From contig NC_080077.1 in NCBI RefSeq assembly GCF_949987535.1, forward strand, positions 38,582,561-38,646,560: a DNA stretch of 64,000 nucleotides, in the 5' to 3' direction. The notes below the pieces were generated by a model. It was not told where the DNA came from and searched no databases. It saw nothing but the letters and a program-made list of their open reading frames with translations. Of the stretch, positions 22,797 through 34,988 are shown one piece after another (position 1 is the stretch's first letter; each line of letters opens with the position of its first letter). Position numbers and translations under genes: made by a program. This DNA comes from Balaenoptera acutorostrata. Its lineage: Eukaryota; Chordata; Mammalia; Artiodactyla; Balaenopteridae.

Positions 22797-22815
22797 GAGA
22801 GAGAGACAGAGAGTA
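22759..22815. repeat. (GACA)n / (GA)n microsatellite
   Basis: A compound tract of about nine GACA units followed by GA repeats, directly attached to the L2 3' end. It generates an artificial reading frame with repeated DRQT. Confidence 0.95.
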
Positions 22816-25457
22816 TTTATTAATTGTTGAAGAAAAATGGAATGACTAAATTTAACCCATTCACTCAGATAAAGTCATTACAATTAAACATATTAAAATA
22901 CAGTCTTTACTATTTGCCATCCAGGAATATATCCCAAGTGCTCAGGGAAAGAAGGGCATTTTCCCTACAAAACTTTTATAACAACATATTTTCTGCCTCT
23001 TTTATGGTTCTTAAACTTTACTGCATTATAATGGCACGGAAGAGGCCATATAAAAAATGTCCCATGGAAAATTAAATAGAAAAAAACTAAAATTTTAATT
23101 CAAAAACTCACAATTTCTATCCAAAATAGACAGTATTTCCCCTTGTATGCAAAATTTCAAACTGGCAGCCCTCTATCTATCATAATTTATATTCTTTATT
23201 AGTATTATAATCTTGCTTCCATAATGAGTGTCATCAAAATCTAAATTTACAAAACTATTACTAATAACAAAGTGAGGCTATCTTTAATGCCTTTAACAAC
23301 TCAGTGAATATGAAGTATACGAATCTTCTTTATATGTATTACTCTTTATGGATACATACATTCTGCTTTTTGTAAAGCTGTTGGAAGCTGAGATATTTTC
23401 TACAGATAAAGTGTAAAAGCCCAAGCCAGAATTCAGCTCTTCATAAGGAATAAACCCGTGTGCTTTCTCAAAAAAGGTGAGGAAAGATGAACATGTGATT
23501 TTGACCTTCAAGATTTATAAGTCTCCTGGTAAGCTAAAGTATAAAACAAATTTTAAATGATCTTTTAGATGGAGAAAAAGGTTTGAAGAGTATATAACAA
23601 AACACACTCTGTCCTTTAAGCCTTGGATAGAGAGTAGAGAACAGATGGAAAATTCCATTGTGTGCTTTCTCTGCCACCTGTCACCATCTGAATGGTAGCC
23701 AGCATTATAACTCTACCTTATTTAGTCGTATGATGGAAAGGTTGGCACTACTGAGGAACTACTCTACTAGAAGATAATGATACTTAAAGCTTGCAATAAA
23801 TATAATACAGACTGCACTTCTAATCAAAACTTGGCAATCCAACATTCTTCATTCAAACAATAAAATTTTTAATGTTTATAACTTTTGTGTTAGTTATAGA
23901 ATATGTTTTAGAATTTATGGAGAGTACTGAGCTAAATGCAATTAGTAAAGCTTACATGAACAGACCCCTTATATGCTTATTATCTCAGGCAGACCACATT
24001 GATGGAGGATGAAGAAAAATGTTTAACAAAATTGAACATGAAGTATGTGAATGGTTAACATTTTATCAGTACACACAGAGACATGCATTATACCCATATT
24101 GTGTGGTGGCTCCAAGGTTAGGGTCACAATGGGCAATTGGTTAAATAGGAAGGGATGAAGGAGGATATAGCACTTACCTTTCTAAGGAATATATAGTAAA
24201 CATAGTAGAAACGAGCACTTGACAATATACCTCTAATTGAGCTCTCTCATTGTTTTATTTGGAATCATTCTTTTTTCCCAACTGTACCTTCTGGTTATTA
24301 AGGGCATATCAGTGACTTTAAAGGCACAGCTAGCATTGTGCTAAATAGCCAAAGACATGATTAATAAAGTTCATGTTGAATTAAAGTCTTATTTGCCTGA
24401 AGAAGGACGGTGAAAGAAATCGCATTTTAGGAAAGATTTGCGTGAAGGAAGGAAGAACTAAGATGTGGGGAACAATAGCATTGGAGTGTCATGTACGGAT
24501 TCAATGATGCTTTAGAGACAGAAATGGTTGGACAAATCTGATGCTAAAAAGTAAGTATGCAACAACTCCTGAGAGGAAAGAACCAGACAAGAGGAAGAGC
24601 CAGAGAAGGTGGGAGAGTTAGGTTGGCCTGATGAAGTTCTGGGTACATATAGACATGATCTAAATTCCAGGGTAACTTGGAAGAAGGGAATGATCTGCAA
24701 AGCCTAAGACATCTAAAAAAAAAAAAAAAGATAAATGATATTAAGAACTGACAATTCAAGGCAAAACTTGTGTTGATTAATAAACAAAACACTTTAAAAA
24801 CAAATGGCTATGCTATCAAAGATTTGTGGGTGTTAATATAGTATAACAAGCAAGAATAATTTAGCAAATAAATAGGGAGGCTTTAGAAAATCTCATTTAG
24901 GTTATTTCAGAATTTTTGGAGCTCTGTATACTTTTGCTGGGTATTTAGAGTTGACATCACATAAAAATAACAAGGTCATAAATTACAAAGGTCCTGGGGA
25001 CATGGAGAATAAAACCTATACGGAATCAAAGTATGTCATATCTTAAGATTTGAAGAGATAAAGGTGGCTTGTTTGGACCCATTTTCACTATGTTCTTCTA
25101 TGTAAGTGTGAAGTCTGAGGAAAGGAAGACAAATAAAAGTGAACGAGCATATTCCTAGCTCCTTCCAAACCCTTGGAGTGAGAAGGTGGGTCACAGGCTA
25201 GATTTCACTCCTCTTGCTTTGGCAGCATCATAGTCACCATCAGGACTCACTGTAGGGAAAACAGCAGAGCTAGGACACCACCTGTGTATCCAGGAGGCAA
25301 TGGATCTTGTCAAGGAGGCAATGGATCCAACCAATTGTGTTTCAATACTAGAGCAGAAAATGTTATGATGTCACATAATGTTAGTTTGTACAGAATTCTC
25401 AAAATTAACACAGGGAGATCAGCTCAGTGCTTTGTGACCACCTAGAGGGGTAGGAGA
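22816..25457. other. Unassigned DNA, mostly unique
   Basis: No repeat family recognised over 2.6 kb. An A-run of 14-16 lies near 24715-24729. A 15-bp direct repeat (aggaggcaatggatc at 25292 and 25313) marks a local 21-bp duplication. Frames up to 84 codons (22824-23075 plus, 23293-23511 minus, 24544-24792 minus) show no known domain. Confidence 0.5.
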
Positions 25458-25472
25458 GGGAGGGTGGGAGGG
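25458..25472 (+). other. G-quadruplex motif
   Basis: GGGAGGGTGGGAGGG: four G3 tracts separated by single-base loops (A, T, A), with another GGGG at 25447-25450 upstream. Known biophysics says one-nucleotide loops favour a very stable parallel quadruplex. It lies outside any recognised repeat in an AT-rich setting. No gene start is visible nearby. Confidence 0.85.
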
Positions 25473-27302
25473 AGATGCAAGAGTTCATAAGTCTTCCAAC
25501 TATTAAGACCGAATAGTTCTTTCTCAGACCCAGACTGGCCCACAAAGCACCCCAGTTCCTCAGACTTCTGCCCTCTTCTATTTAAAGCTAACACCTAGTC
25601 TATTTCTTGTGTTTTCCTTCTCTAAAGAATCAGCATGGAGAAAATGTAATCTCCCTATTTTTACCATATAACATAAACTGTCATAAATTAGTTACAAGGT
25701 GGAGGGGTCTATAAGGCTTCTTAAGTTTGTACAATAAGGAGACTGAGGGTATCTCTGTGAGCATCATAACATACTGGAAAATAGTAGTTCCAGTCTCCTC
25801 AAAACATGATTACTTTTCCTCAACAATTATGACATTCATGCAATGTTATGAATTATGACATTTGTAAGCAGTGCTACTGGAGAATACTTTATGTAAGCAA
25901 ATTTCAGAGGAAAATGCATAGATTTAATTAGGAAAAGGGGAAGTATTGTTAGGATAAACACGGACTTGGGTTAAGGATCAGTGTCTCTTCCTTTAATCAT
26001 CATACAGTGTCTTTTGCATTGTGCTTCAGCTTCTAAGGAACTGTTCATTTCTCTTAATTTAAATTGGCTCATTCTTTCTGCTAAATTTGTATACATATTT
26101 TATCTCAAAGGTTCTGCTAATGTGTAGTTCTGTCTTCCTTAGCACTTAGGCTTGTCATCATTTTTCATGGGTATGCTCTATTACGGCTCTTATCTTTATT
26201 TCCTTTTAACCTTAGCTCCTACTAATAACCATTTCATTCACTTGGCATTTTCTAGTTCATTCAACAAATATTTTCAGACCGGGTCATCTTATAGGCCACT
26301 GAGTAACCCATGGATGAAATATCTTTGAGCCACTTGCCCACTGAAGTCTAGACAATCATATCCAGAGGAAGAGTTGGGAAATAAGAAGACTCCAAGACTG
26401 GCATTTCTAAACACCACTCTGAGAAATCGGGCAGGAAGGGAAGAAAATTCTTGCATGCTGACAGATTTAAAGATGTTTGAGAGCTTTTGTCTAAATCATA
26501 TTTGCCTACAAAAATGAAGTTAAGGAATTTTGATATCTAAAATATTACATTGTAACTGGTTATGGAGGTTAAAAGAGGGAAGGCAGAGAAGGTAGGGCTT
26601 AATTAAGAAATGAATAAATGTCTTTTATGTATTTTTGAACATTCTTTCCAGGTATATGTTTGTGTGGATATATACATATATATCTTTCGAAAGATAGATC
26701 GATCTTTGAAAATACTTGGAAATCACGTGAACACGATATACTATTAGAAAACTAATTGTATGGTTTTATACATTATGAGACAACTTCTTCATTACCTATT
26801 TAGAATTAAGGCCCCAGACCAGAGATTGTCCAGTAGGTAGCCCATATACTGTGAAGACTAGGTAAAGTGAATCTTCAACTTATTGGACTTTTTTGATAGT
26901 GAATAGCTGCCTGCCACAATCATATACATTCATCTTTAGTCATGAGTTATTAACTTGTGACATGCTTGCATTCCTCCATTTGTTTTACCTTTTGTTACTT
27001 TTCTTCCATCTTGTCTGCCCGTCAGAAGATTTTTATCTTTAATTCTCTCATCTGAGCTAGACTACAGCAGAAAACAGGTTGAAATATTCTGGATACCACT
27101 CTATCACTACATACCTTTTCCTAACTCTCTGCCCCCTATGATATAATAAATATACCTTCAATTGTGCTCTATTTATTACTTGACTAATAGTATTATGTGG
27201 TCTCTCAACTTGTAATATAAAGGTTTGCTTATTAGAATGTCTTTCCCTATATTTTTGTGATAAAAAGCTGCCCACGGTAGAATAAATGACATATTAGACA
27301 AC

Positions 27303-27306
<4 letters not shown>
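25473..27306. other. Unassigned DNA
   Basis: No gene or named repeat. tatctttcgaaagata at 26681-26696 is a perfect 16-bp palindrome next to agatcgatct (26696-26705), also self-complementary. A 72-codon minus-strand frame (27057-27275) has no recognised domain. Confidence 0.5.

Positions 27307-27346
<40 letters not shown>
27307..27346. repeat. (TA)20 microsatellite
   Basis: Forty bases of uninterrupted alternating T and A. Perfect AT repeats this long are usually length-variable within species and can extrude cruciforms. Confidence 0.95.
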
Positions 27347-27349
<3 letters not shown>

Positions 27350-28424
27350 TTTTTTTCTATTGTAAATTACTTTGCACTGGTGAATAGTTTTAAAATATCA
27401 CTTAATGGTAAAATGATTTTGTTGCGTATTAAAGATTGATTTCAGTAAAAGAGTAAGGGCAATGGACCTATATTAAACACATAGGTAAATGGTAGGAGAG
27501 TTGCTTTCTAGAATGAAGGAGCTCTCACTCAACAGGAGTGTTGAGTATATAACAGGCTTATTAAGAACTACAGCAAGATTGCAGCAAGTGGGAGCCAAGT
27601 TACTAGCTACTACCATGGTTAGTCTCATATCCATTTTCTTTGCTTCCTTCCATCACAGGATTACTTGTATATTCATGTTGGCCCAGAGGCCCACCTTCCC
27701 TCAGCTATGAGGCATTACCTTCTAGGATCTAAGAAGTCATAATTGAGCCTAGGTTGGTCACTACAGGGATAGACTGGTGCATGGGAAACTGAGTCTACCC
27801 AAAACAGCAAGTCATTAGTGAAAAGCAGAAACAAATGAAATCTGTGTCATCTTTGGAAAATTGGGTGGTTTATAACTATTTATTAGAGGTAAGAATGCTC
27901 TGTAAATCTAAAATGATAACATTGGTATTAATACCACTTCTTTATGGGTGTTTGAATCTGCAAATATACTAAGTGTTTCACAGTAAAAAACAGATTAAAA
28001 GAAAAAAATAGTCTGAAGCTTACAGAAACACAGAAGCACTGAAATCCTTGGAGGAATGTGTGTAAATGTAAATGTCAGCTTCAGTATTAGAATAGTTTTC
28101 CAAACAGCAAAGTTATAGTTCTACTTTCCTTTAAATCAAATACATGAACCATCTCATAGGAAAACCCTCAGCTACACAGGATCTAAAATGCAGAGAAAAT
28201 CAGTCCACAATCAACGTGAAAAGGATACAGACAGAAATATGTGATTGGTCCCTCTAAGGGGCATAAATACACTCAGTAAGGAGGTTTGCCTTTCAGGCCA
28301 TCAGATGCAGACTATTATTTGCCTCTGTTTTTTGACTTTCAGGAGAATAATAATAGTGAATCTTTCAAACTTGAAGAGACATTTCTCTCAAAGAGTTAAA
28401 CACACAAGAATAAAAATGTGTGGT
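27347..28424. other. Unassigned DNA
   Basis: No feature recognised. A 73-codon plus-strand frame (27489-27710) lacks any motif. Confidence 0.5.
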
Positions 28425-28580
28425 TTCAGCAGCTTCACCTGTGAAATGGAGGTTATAAATCCTCTATTTCTATTTCTTACAGGGTCATTGGGAGAACTCA
28501 AAGATATTTGTAAAGTGCTTCTTACAAAAAGACTCTTGTGTGTAAGTGCTAAATTCATCATAAGTAATAACACAATAAAT
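28425..28580 (+). repeat. MIR SINE fragment
   Basis: Sense MIR: 'cagcttcacctgtgaaatgg', then 'ggttataaatcctc', 'acagggtcattgggagaact' and 'gatatttgtaaagtgcttct' match the MIR stretch running from the 'cctcatctgtaaaatgggg' landmark to 'gtaaagcgct'. It lies inside a 182-codon frame (28245-28793) and is strong evidence that this frame is fortuitous. Confidence 0.65.
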
Positions 28581-31500
28581 AAAATTGAAATTCCTCCCCA
28601 AATACCTCCTAACATCTTACCTGGCAGATTTATTAGCGTTACTGAAAACAATTCTTATTTGTTAAAAGAAGACACCACATATTCTCGTGGTCAACAAAGT
28701 AAAGAGATTGGCCCTTTGCTGTACCAAAGTCTAGACCCCAATACAGCTATTTGTCAAATAAGGGGATGCAGGGAAACGTCAAGTCAAAAATAATAAAATA
28801 AAAATAGAATACAAAGAGGAGAAGGGAGTGGAAGAAGAGAAAACGTCAGAGGTTTAAAATAACATGAGCAGGAATTAGATCTAATCATTGGGAAAAACTG
28901 TGCCTTTGATAATAGTGACACATTATCTGTGGTTAATGATTCAACAATTGAATTCTTAGAAGGTGACCCAGGTCTTGAAGATCTGAGAGAACACATGTTC
29001 AACTGCAAAACTGAAGCACTTTTGCAGGAAATAAACCTGTTTCAAAGAAACAGTAATTCTTAGAAATTTTTGTATTAGATAAATTGTTATGAACAACAAC
29101 AAAAAAGACTGACCGAAAAAGATATCAAATTCCACTGACTTACTTCTAAAAGACATCTTAGTTTTGGAGTTCTTTTATAACCTATCAATATATTCAACAA
29201 ATAAACAGGTGGCTCCTGGAAGACTGTCAAGTTCAGGTTAAAAAAACTCACAAAGTATCCATTGACCTAACAGCTTACATAGGAAAAAATACAAATTGAA
29301 GGTTATTCCAAAGCTTTCAATAGAAAAAAAAAAAAAAAAATACCACCTCTGCTGGAATTGAGAGTATCCATTCTCTCCCATCATACCTGACTTATTCTTT
29401 GACACCTTCAGTTATTTTAGTTCTGCTTTCCAAGTCTCCTAACATTTTATAGTTAACAGAAGGCACAAAATATAACTGATGTTTCTCCATCTGTTTCCTT
29501 AATATATAGCCTCTGCTAGAATGACCAGTGTACAAACAGCAAAATAGCACCACTCATCATACCATATACTCACACCACCGGAGAAAAGAGCTTTGCTTTG
29601 ATAAGGGTTTTCTGGATGGTGTGACATAATTCTTCCTGTGCTTCAGAGGTATTTGGGCATCTGGACAAAAAATTATTCAACCGAAATGGAAAAAAAAATC
29701 TCTACAAACTAGTAGATGGCTTATATTTTATAGGGATATTATATACACTTGAAAATAACCAGTAAAATAACTTTATCTTAAATTTTATATGTATATATTT
29801 TTCCATATTCAATTTCTTTGCAAAAATATTATATGACGTGATAATAACACATGCTTCGTAATATTAAGGTTCCAAATTACAAGTTATAAAAAGAAGTAAT
29901 TTAGTTTCTAATCCTTAAGTCAAGTTAAAATTAACGATAATTCGAAAAGACTTTCTTTGAATGGCAGGGGGAAAAATAATGTTTAAAATGTATTATTTTA
30001 GAAAATGGGGGCAGTTAGTAATAATCAAGTAGAATAGAAACATTCTTATGATTTCAGATGATCAAGAAGAAAACAAAATGACAGTTTTATACAGACATGG
30101 TATCATAAGTGACTAGGAAAGGAAAACTTATAAATATAGATATGGAATTAAAATGTTGCTGACATTTTATACCATCCTTAAAAAATATAAAGTACCATTA
30201 AGGTAAACTTAGCAATTCTTTCTTGGAGAAGTCTAGCCTCCTAAAAATGAATAAAAAGTTTTGAAAGTTATAAGTTATAAATTAAGAGAAAATTTATCAC
30301 AACAAAGAGTTGGAAACATCTTAGTTGAATATCTTATGATTTCATCTCTATTTTTTATGAATAGACAGCTCAGCATAAAGCATCCATATTGAATGGCCAA
30401 AAAACATGTACAGTATGAAAGAATGGATGAATGATTAGGTAGCTCTAGCTACTGGATATGCATATTAGCCTGGGGGGAAGTTTTTGCTTTCTTAATTAGC
30501 TCAGGACCCAACGTAGTACTTGACTGTAGTATTTGACTGAATATAATGAGAAAAATGGCTTATATTCCCAAGTCAGACTTTATTCCTGTTCAAGGAATGG
30601 CCACATCCTAAAATACTATACCTAATATTCACAAACACTGAAAAGGTATTGTGCAAAACTAAATATCCAGAAAGGATTCAAGCCTTATAGAGATTTCAGA
30701 AAAGTGGGAAAGACACCACTTCTTTTAATGTCAGTGATCCATGCCTTAGGGACATTTTTTCATACAATTTGAAAAGACAAAATTCCTTAAAAGCTTTGGA
30801 CAGAAAAGAATTCAAAAATCATTCTCTAGGTATATTTATTCAGGGCTCAAAAGGAGGCATCTGAAAGACTGCTTGCTATGCTGGTCATCAATCAGAATTG
30901 CAATGATTTTTTTTTTTTTCCAGAACAATATTTCCAAGTAGATGTATCTAAGCTGTTTCTGCAGAGTCACAGATTGCTTACTAGCACTTAGAAACAACAC
31001 AAGAATGAGAAAACATGTAATTCTCAGAGGATTCTATTCTCTTAGGCCCTAAACTGATGTTTCAAAAAGACACAAAAGCAGCCTTCATTAATCAATATAT
31101 GTTTAAATGACTTATCTCTCGTGTATGCTAGCAGAACCATTCCCATAGTGACTTTGGGTTAAATAATTCATTTGATGTATGACTATGTTTTAGTACAATT
31201 GTGATGTTTGGTATACTAAGAGCTTATTTTTGGAACTGAAAGTTATCAAAGGATCACAGTTTAACTAAAAAGAATAATATTAAGACTAAAGAGTAATTTA
31301 ACCTTACTCAAAATATAGATACAAACATGTGCACATGTGAATGTATGCACATATACGTATGTGTGCATAAATGTAGTGTGTATGCCTATTTACATATACA
31401 CACACCAAGAAGTGTTAGCCCTCCAACAGTGTCTTACTCTTGACTATGACAGAACGGAGTATCAATTAGTAACAAACTCCAAATCCCCATACTACTAAAA

Positions 31501-32059
31501 TTGTAGTTTTATACTCAAATCAGACTAACAAAACTATGTCCTCCCCCACGTACCATCTCATTTTAAGCATTTTTCCTCTGCATTTTCTTCTGGACATGAA
31601 TATACTCAGGCAGAAAATACTCTCATCCTGTATCATGCTACAGACCTCAATATTTTCAGTGTCTTTGTCATCTACTAATAGGTGGTAACTATCCCAAGTC
31701 AGCAGATGATTCACCAAAGCAAATGTTCTAACTAAATCTCAGTAGGGAAATAATGTCTAAATGGGACGACAAAAATAAAACAACATTGAGTTCAATTTGT
31801 CCATGTAACTTGCCAAAAGAAACAAAAGAAACTAAAGTTAACTTTGTATTTTATATAGAACCTTCAGAATGGTCCATATAGAAAACTGTTTTAAGTCTAT
31901 TTATCTGTAAATGTCAAGTCCTGAGTAGAATTAAATCACAGAAAAATACTTAGTGAAATTCTTGTACATGGCTTTACAATAGCAATATCTTGTGTAAATG
32001 ATAGGACAAAAGAGTTCAGGAAGGGTGGGAAAAGGATACCCAACTGGAAGAAAGATATG
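28581..32059. other. Unassigned AT-rich DNA
   Basis: A long stretch without recognised genes or repeats. Simple features: 17 A at 29324-29340, a T-run near 30908-30920, and a degenerate alternating purine-pyrimidine patch at 31322-31407 (CA/TG/TA steps). No frame longer than about 75 codons. Confidence 0.5.
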
Positions 32060-32588
32060 CACCCAAGATTCTACTCCATTTCACTTATTCTGGTACCTTG
32101 CTTTAGTGATTCTTCCCCTTTCTCCTGCATCATCAATCGTTTTACTTTTTACTAGATCTTCCCTATTAGCACACAAACATACCCTAATTTCTCCTCCCAA
32201 AAGGAACAACAGCAGCAAAGCTCATTCTTGTCCCCATTTTCCCTTCCAATTATATCATCATTACTCTCTCTATAGAAGAAACTGTCTATATCCTCTGTCT
32301 AAAATTTCTTTCTTCCTACTCTCTTTTGAACATGTATCAGTCAGGCTTTCACTCCCACCATGGAACAAAAGGTGCTCTTGCCATCATCAGTGATTGTCAC
32401 ACACCAAAAGAGTCAATTCTTAGTCCATATTTTACATGACCTAGCAGCAAGTGACATAGCGACTCTGCCTTGACACATCTTCTTCACCTGGCTTTCCCTA
32501 CACTTCACTCCTCTGTGTCTCTTCCCACCTCACTGGCCTCTCCTCATCAGCCTCCTTTGCTGGTTCTACCTCATCAACTTGACCTCTT
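32060..32588 (+). repeat. L2 LINE body, left part
   Basis: Sense L2 ORF2 region. 'ctcctgcatcatcaatcgtt', 'tagcacacaaacatacccta', 'ttgaacatgtatcagtcagg' followed by 'ctttcactcccaccatgg', 'ggtgctcttgccatcatcag', and 'cctcctttgctggttctacc' follow the L2 consensus order closely. The element is split at 32588 by a CHR SINE and continues at 32706. The 131-codon frame at 31998-32393 is an L2 shadow. Confidence 0.8.
32576..32588. repeat. Target-site duplication, left copy
   Basis: aacttgacctctt, repeated exactly at 32706-32718 on the far side of the SINE. It belongs to the L2 sequence that was the insertion target. Confidence 0.9.
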
Positions 32589-32705
32589 TTTTTTTTTTTT
32601 AAGTTTAATTAATTAATTAATTATTCACTTATGGCTGTGTTGGGTCTTCATTTCTCTGCGAGGGCTTTCTCCAGCTGTGGCAAGTGGGGGCCATTCCTCA
32701 TCGCG
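32589..32705 (-). mobile_element. CHR-type SINE, 5'-truncated
   Basis: A minus-strand SINE: T-run (A tail), an (ATTA)n-like linker, then 'ggctgtgttgggtcttcatt' and 'gagggctttctccagctgtg'. It is the same family as the full copy at 46823-47159 but keeps only its 3' portion; the tRNA-related promoter half is missing. Exact 13-bp target duplications flank it. CHR SINEs are tRNA-derived elements of cetaceans, hippos and ruminants. Confidence 0.9.
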
Positions 32706-33160
32706 AACTTGACCTCTTAATGTGAGAGTGACCAGAGCTCAGTTCTGGGTGATCTCACCTCCTTCCTGCCTTGACCTGTGGTCTTCCTATTTATATTTTC
32801 CCTGGGTGTTCACTCACCTCATTCCCCTCCTCCCTCAGATCTTTACTCAAATGTCCCCTTCTCAGTCAGGCATTCTCTGACTATTCAATTTAAATCTGCA
32901 TTCACTCCCATCAATACACCCAACTCTTTCCCTTTTCTCCGTAGCACTAAATACCATCTTACCCACTTTCTCTTATTATGTGTGTATATGTTGATACATA
33001 CATATGTATATATGTTTGTATGTATTTAGTTATATAACTTACTCAGTATTTAGCTACTTTATTGTCTGTTTTCCCCAAACTAGAGTGTAATATCCATGAG
33101 GACAATACTTTATATATCTTTTTGTTGACTGATACAACTAATACTGAATGAAATGAGATA
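32706..33160 (+). repeat. L2 LINE body to 3' end, right part
   Basis: L2 resumes after the SINE: 'gagctcagttctgggtgatc', then a jump to 'ctcagatctttactcaaatg', 'agcactaaataccatcttac' and the tail 'ctagagtgtaatatccatga'. Relative to L2 consensus there is an internal deletion between about 32790 and 32800. The TA/TG-rich patch at 32985-33040 is a later expansion. Confidence 0.8.
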
Positions 33161-34421
33161 ATAACATAGGTAAATCAGGAATGCAAACCCACCCCATCCT
33201 GGGCCCTACAGAAATCTTGTCCTTGTCCCCTTCGACATGGAGCAAAATTGAATTTAACAAAAGAAGGAAATAAAACAAAACATGCGTGACTTATTCCATA
33301 AGAGTATATTTGTCTTTTCCTTATTGAAAAGAAGTTCCTTAACAATCAAGGAGAACTATTCTTCTGCACTTAGCATGTTTTTCATATTTCATGAGGGTAG
33401 AATATCTTTACTTATTTCAAAGACATAACTGATATTGCACTTTGGCAGGATGGCAAATTGCTATCATGACTGCACCTGTACTGACTTGTCAGCAAGGTAT
33501 TCGCCCCGTATCAAGCACTTCCCTTTGCTTGTTCCTCTTGCATCATAACACAGATGTTCTAACAGGTTTATTTAAACCTCCTGGACTTAAAAATCCATCA
33601 TGAGCTGCCTATCCATATAATTCTTTATGGGACAGGTAGAAGTTAGTTGTTCTGATGGAAATATATAGCGCTAAAACAGGAACCAAGGTCTTGTCTCCTA
33701 CCCAGGCTTATCAGACAGAGTGTAAGAGAACAAATGTTCCTCTAGGATATATTAATTTCTCAGTGAAAAGGTACACAAAATATCTGATTGATTCCTGTCC
33801 AAGAGTATATTTTTCATAGAAGACAATTTTGTAATATAAATATAACATCGAGCAAATAAAGTAACCTCAGTCAACTAGTACAAAAAGGAGCTCATATTCT
33901 TCCTAACGATAAAAATCTATTTAATTCTAATCAGGTATAGTAGCATTTCTGTAATATGCATCTTATTCAAAATGAATCCTTCCTATGTGTACCCCTAACA
34001 GAAGAGAGAGCAAAGAAGGTAAAAATGGCATCACATTTCCAGGTGGTAATAGCCTCTACATGTATGAAATTGAGGTTCATGGAATTCTATAATCCACTTT
34101 CTAGTATCATTTCTCACCCTTTACACCCAACAGCCTGCTCTGTGATGTTAATACAGAGTGCTCTATACAAATCAGTTTTGTTGGGTAACAAAACCTCTTA
34201 TTGACAACTCTCTCTTAATTATCTATCTTTTAATTAAAAACCTAATTTCTCCCCCCCCCCCCATTTCTGTTCTTAGCACTTGGTTGGAGTCATACTCATA
34301 TATATATCTTTGAAGAAAATCTGTGTTAATTATTTTGGTTTCTCCCTAAGAAAGATTACTTGTTTTACATAGATCAGCCAGATTTTGAATCTAAACAGTT
34401 CAGCTTAAAATTATTTCCTTT
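33161..34421. other. Unassigned DNA with a C-run
   Basis: No gene or named repeat. A run of 12 C lies at 34251-34262. An 82-codon frame (33956-34204) has no recognised domain. Confidence 0.5.
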
Positions 34422-34981
34422 GAAAATTCATTTATTTTATGTACAATGGAGTATTACTCAGCCATAAAAAAGAATGAAATAATGCCATCTGCAGCAACAT
34501 GGATGGACCTAAAGGTTATTATAATAAGTGAAGTAATCCAGACAAAGACAAATATTATATGATATTGCTTATATGTGCAATATTTGTAAAAAATACAAAT
34601 TAACTTATTTACAAAACAGAAATAGACCCACAGACATAGAAAACAAACTTACGGTCACCAAAGTGGAAAGGGGGTGGGGGGATAAATTAAGAGTTTGGGA
34701 TTAACATATATAAATTAAGAGTTTGGGATTAAGATATATATACTACTATATAACATATATATACTACTATATATAAAATAGATGACCAAAAAGTACCCAC
34801 TGTATAGCACAAGGAACTATACCCAATATTTTGTAATAACCTATAAGGGAAAAGAATCTGAAAAAGAATATATATATGTTTATATATATATTCTTTATAT
34901 GTATATAAAACTGAATCACTGTGCTGTACACCTGAAACTAAGACATTGTAAATGAACTATACTTCAATTTAAAAAAAAGAA
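34422..34981 (+). mobile_element. Cetartiodactyl L1 3' end, 5'-truncated, with target duplication
   Basis: Body 34433-34981. It begins in the ORF2 tail ('gtacaatggagtattactca', 'gcaacatggatggacctaaa'), passes the 3' UTR ('gaaatagacccacagacata', a G-run near 34668-34681, 'gtatagcacaaggaactata', 'tgctgtacacctgaaacta') and ends in an A-rich tail. gaaaattcatt at 34422-34432 recurs at 34982-34992 as the target duplication. Around 34682-34740 the 3' UTR contains a tandem duplication of 'ataaattaagagtttgggat', then short TA-rich duplications. Confidence 0.9.
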
Positions 34982-34988
34982 GAAAATT

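Noticed and set aside
22569..22823. 84-codon frame ending in repeated DRQT
   Set aside because: It is an L2 3' end read into the GACA microsatellite.
25208..25245. 'cttgctttggcagcatcat' reminiscent of the start of U6 snRNA
   Set aside because: Similarity stops after about 15 bases and no other U6 landmarks follow, so it is not called as an snRNA pseudogene.
28245..28793. 182-codon plus-strand open frame, one of the longest in the window
   Set aside because: It runs through a MIR fragment (28425-28580), has no domain or codon pattern I recognise, and no promoter or splice context; frames of this size are expected by chance in 64 kb on six frames.
31322..31407. Alternating CA/TG/TA patch as a Z-DNA region
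   Set aside because: Too interrupted to be a convincing Z-forming tract or microsatellite.
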